From Candidatus Bathyarchaeota archaeon (GTDB taxonomy: Archaea; Thermoproteota; Bathyarchaeia; Bathyarchaeales; Bathyarchaeaceae), in assembly GCA_003662715.1 (NCBI GenBank), contig QMYO01000069.1:1-7648 (forward strand): a stretch of DNA of 7,648 nt. Direction: 5' to 3'. Below, one piece after another: positions 5,493 through 7,648 of this stretch. The notes under the pieces are model-generated. The model was not told where the DNA came from. It did not search any database and worked only from the letters and a program-made list of their open reading frames with translations. Each line of letters starts with the position of its first letter. Positions within the stretch are counted from its first letter, which is position 1. Position numbers and translations under genes: made by a program.

Positions 5493-7565
5493 TCAGTGGT
5501 TAAGGAAGTTCATGGTCTCTTCGCTTGGTATGCCAACGTTGAGCATGTGCATTTTCCTATTTTTAATTTTCTCATAATAATATTCAGCCAAAAAATATTC
5601 TTTGAAACTCTCATGGATAAAATCCACTTTCATCATTTTTTCTCCAATAGGGTCTCCTGATGTGCCAGAGAGGAAGTAGTAGGAAGTCAAAATTGGTTTG
5701 AGGTATTTTTGAATACCCTCTCCATTGAGATCCACCAAAGGTATGTTTTCGGGCTTTATTGTTTTTATTTCCTCAACGATCTTGCCGAGAGTTAAATCTC
5801 GATCGTATAAGTTCTTCAATGCAGCAAGGATTCTTAAGAGCTCTTTTTCGATCTGGTAATAATAGTCAAACTTACTCATCTCTAACCTGTGTTTCCCCTT
5901 TAGTATACTGTGGGTAAGCATGTAATAGAGCAATGCTTTTTTAGTTTCACTCCCCCACTCTGGGTTGAATTTTATTCGGTATCTACCTTCTCTGAACATC
6001 AAAGCGATCATCAAAGAAAACAGTGGCTTGGTTATTTCTTCCCTGCCCAATCCTAATTCTCTACATTTATTGAAGTCCAAGTCCACACGGTATTTCTTGA
6101 AAAAATAATCAACTTGCGGTTCAGTAAACGAGAAAAGTCTGATATATTCTTTTATACTTAATAAATCAGGAATTTCTGGAAGTAATCTCGTGGTTATTAT
6201 GACCTTGATTGGGTATCTTCCATGATACTCCCTAACATATCTCCACAATTCGATGATATCACTTCTGTATTCATCTAAACCATCGAGAATCAGTAATATC
6301 TTTCTCCTCCCACCTCCTGCGATGTTCTTGAGGATGTTATCAATATTCTGCTGGTTATACACATCCATTAACTTAAAATCGCTTGCATCTCGGAGGCGAA
6401 CTACAATAGGTATGTAACCTTCAACAGCGACACTTTTTTTATTTAATTCATCTAAAGCCTTATCAACTAATTCTAATGCGATTTTCATAACGAAGGTTGT
6501 TTTACCAACACCAAAGGGAGCGCCGATAATTGCATACCATTTCTTAGAATCTTTCAGAAAATCTTTCCAGCTCCAATTTTCTCCCTTAACCTTATTATCG
6601 GGTTCATTCCACGTCGAAATGTCTGTCAACAAAGCTTTGTTCTCAACATAATATTCGTTTAAATAGTAGATCATATCCGTTCCGTCTACGAATTTCTCTT
6701 TTTCAAGTTTGCCTCTTAAATATGCTAAATACTCTTTAAGAAATTCGTACTCTTCGGGAGTTCCCTTTGATTCTGCCATCATCTCTATCAGCATATATGC
6801 AAATGCTGCCGCTGCATAGGCTGCTGGCTTTCTCCACTTCTCCCGTTGTTCCCATCCTCCAAAAGTGGTAATGAGGTCTGAGATAGCTTTGATAACTATA
6901 AATTGGGGAGTATATTCGGTTCTCTTTAACTCATAAATGGCTTTAGCCACTCCAGCAGCCTCAGTCTCAACACACAATGCTTTTTTATAGTCGTTAAATA
7001 GTTCTTGTAGGCGTGGATCGTCTGGATCGTCCCATATCTTTTCGCCTGAAAGTATTAGACCATGTAAAACCTTTGAACTTTTCCAATCTTTTCCATCTGG
7101 TCGTCCGATTCCTTTGGCGCGTAGTATTCCAAACCATCCCTCTACTCTCTCTGCAAATCTTCTCAGCTCTCTTGAAGGTTGCTCTAGTGGATAATCTCTC
7201 TGCTCGTCCTTTTCTTTGGTCACCTTACGATATTCATAGTATACAACATTGTCGGAGACGACTATATCTCCAACCTCAATATCTTCTCTACCTCCAATAC
7301 CACCTGCTATCCCTAAAAGAATTACATAGCGGGGCTTCCAAGACTCAATCGCATCTTTGGTTATTGAGAAAGAGCAAGGTAAATTGCCTTTTTCGTCACC
7401 TACACATTTAATGCAAACAACAGAACATCCATTCACCACTCCAGAATAGTGTGGAGTATTATTTTTTTGAAGCTTGAGTCCAAAAACATCTATCACAGCT
7501 TTGTATTCTTCATCAATAGCAGTTATTATCAGAAAGTCAATCTTTGGAGATGCTAAATCGTTCAT
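5493..7565 (-). CDS. PNP-NACHT STAND protein, 5' part of an IS-split gene; predicted antiviral nucleosidase effector
   Basis: The 697 codons counted from TTG at 7586 hold two domains; ATG at 7565 (residue 8) is the preferred start. Residues 16-270 are a nucleoside phosphorylase/nucleosidase fold: DFLIITAIDEE, LLGIAGGIGG (90-99), GDIVVSD, HGLILSGE (175-182), ribose-site VETEAAG (206-212) and VIKAISD with the likely catalytic D237. Residues 350-500 are a NACHT ATPase: Walker A GAPFGVGKT (355-363), Walker B LLILDGLDE (431-439) and TTR (465-467). FIHESFKEYFLAEYY (656-670) marks the end of the NACHT helical part. The last codon (His) and stop come from the IS left end; the host frame continues at 4896 into pentapeptide repeats. 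Related PNP effectors in bacterial defence cleave ATP after infection, while NACHT oligomerises on sensing. Without its sensor half the protein may be inert or unregulated. The substrate (ATP or another nucleoside) is inferred from the family only. Confidence 0.88.
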   Translation of the reverse strand: MNDLASPKIDFLIITAIDEEYKAVIDVFGLKLQKNNTPHYSGVVNGCSVVCIKCVGDEKGNLPCSFSITKDAIESWKPRYVILLGIAGGIGGREDIEVGDIVVSDNVVYYEYRKVTKEKDEQRDYPLEQPSRELRRFAERVEGWFGILRAKGIGRPDGKDWKSSKVLHGLILSGEKIWDDPDDPRLQELFNDYKKALCVETEAAGVAKAIYELKRTEYTPQFIVIKAISDLITTFGGWEQREKWRKPAAYAAAAFAYMLIEMMAESKGTPEEYEFLKEYLAYLRGKLEKEKFVDGTDMIYYLNEYYVENKALLTDISTWNEPDNKVKGENWSWKDFLKDSKKWYAIIGAPFGVGKTTFVMKIALELVDKALDELNKKSVAVEGYIPIVVRLRDASDFKLMDVYNQQNIDNILKNIAGGGRRKILLILDGLDEYRSDIIELWRYVREYHGRYPIKVIITTRLLPEIPDLLSIKEYIRLFSFTEPQVDYFFKKYRVDLDFNKCRELGLGREEITKPLFSLMIALMFREGRYRIKFNPEWGSETKKALLYYMLTHSILKGKHRLEMSKFDYYYQIEKELLRILAALKNLYDRDLTLGKIVEEIKTIKPENIPLVDLNGEGIQKYLKPILTSYYFLSGTSGDPIGEKMMKVDFIHESFKEYFLAEYYYEKIKNRKMHMLNVGIPSEETMNFLNH

Positions 7566-7586
7566 ATTGCAATTACTATTTGCCAA

Positions 7587-7596
7587 CTTTTAAAAA
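7587..7596 (-). promoter_or_regulatory. TATA box of the PNP-NACHT gene, consistent with a leaderless mRNA
   Basis: The minus strand reads TTTTTAAAAG, centred about 27 bases before ATG at 7565. That spacing puts the transcript start at or next to the ATG. No GGAGG-like site precedes either the ATG (7565) or the TTG (7586). Together these favour leaderless translation from 7565 and make the upstream TTG unlikely. Confidence 0.45.
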
Positions 7597-7648
7597 TTAT
7601 CGCTATCTAACAATAAAGATAATCTCATTTTTTTCTTCACCTTTTTTG

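Larger units (their letters stand above)
4897..5498 (-). mobile_element. IS200-type element (tnpA only), inserted inside the PNP-NACHT gene
   Basis: The element carries one Y1 HUH transposase gene and no tnpB. Each end has a short hairpin with a TTTA loop on the minus strand, at 5460-5480 (left) and 4908-4927 (right), as in the IS200/IS605 family. These elements move as single-stranded DNA, insert 3' of a short target and leave no target duplication. The limits were set by requiring the split host gene to rejoin in frame. That gives the target TTAAC (5499-5503) just left of the element and a right end at …GTCACA (last base 4897). The right end resembles the layout I recall for ISDra2: a GAA guide before the hairpin, then AGG and a TC-containing cleavage site. 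The size is 602 bp. The exact ends are inferred to within a few bases. The element has the same orientation as the host gene. Confidence 0.85.

Noticed and set aside
4897..5503. Search for target-site duplications around the insertion
   Set aside because: No direct repeat flanks the element, and none is expected for a Y1 single-strand transposase, so its absence is not evidence against an insertion.
7013..7411. Plus-strand open frame of 132 codons opposite the PNP domain
   Set aside because: The minus strand carries conserved PNP motifs across this whole stretch, and the antisense product shows no pattern.
7590..7647. Short minus-strand frames at the right edge: a 13-codon ATG frame (7590-7628) with AGGTGA before it, and a frame open from the edge to TAG at 7603-7605
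   Set aside because: Either could be the tail of an upstream gene, but only about 15-20 codons are visible and A/T-rich sequence gives such frames easily. It cannot be decided without the sequence beyond the edge.

Overview
The window looks archaeal, most likely from a euryarchaeote and possibly an Archaeoglobales relative. This is an inference from Hel308-type helicase architecture, strong GGAGG/GGTGA ribosome sites, T/A-rich TATA elements in place of bacterial -35/-10 boxes, and secreted proteins rich in N-glycosylation sequons. All genes with good support lie on the minus strand, so the region reads from the right edge to the left.

Right part (about 4316-7600) is one large immune-type gene interrupted by an insertion sequence. 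The 5' part encodes a nucleoside-phosphorylase-like (PNP) domain joined to a NACHT STAND ATPase. The 3' part encodes a helical segment and a pentapeptide-repeat array. Between them sits a 602-bp IS200-type element with one Y1 HUH transposase (tnpA) and a hairpin at each end. Removing bases 4897-5498 joins the two parts exactly in frame (…FLN|GLLN…), so the ancestral protein was PNP-NACHT-pentapeptide, about 860 residues. The C-terminal repeats also carry a stop codon and a frameshift. PNP-STAND proteins are known or suspected anti-virus effectors, and some PNP effectors cleave ATP.

Middle part (1465-4209) encodes a Ski2/Hel308-like helicase with a helix-hairpin-helix domain and a C-terminal PD-(D/E)XK nuclease. 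This too is a defence-type architecture. The two genes form a small defence island, visibly more A+T-rich than the left part.

Left part (1-1210) holds three closely spaced genes for secreted or membrane-anchored proteins: a type I membrane protein, an N-terminally anchored beta-sandwich protein, and a signal-peptide protein cut by the window edge. They look like one surface-protein operon with a TATA-like promoter near 1300. The 254-bp gap at 1211-1464 holds that promoter, a small hairpin, a 10-bp inverted repeat and a possible relic of a secreted-protein gene. No tRNA, rRNA or CRISPR array was seen.
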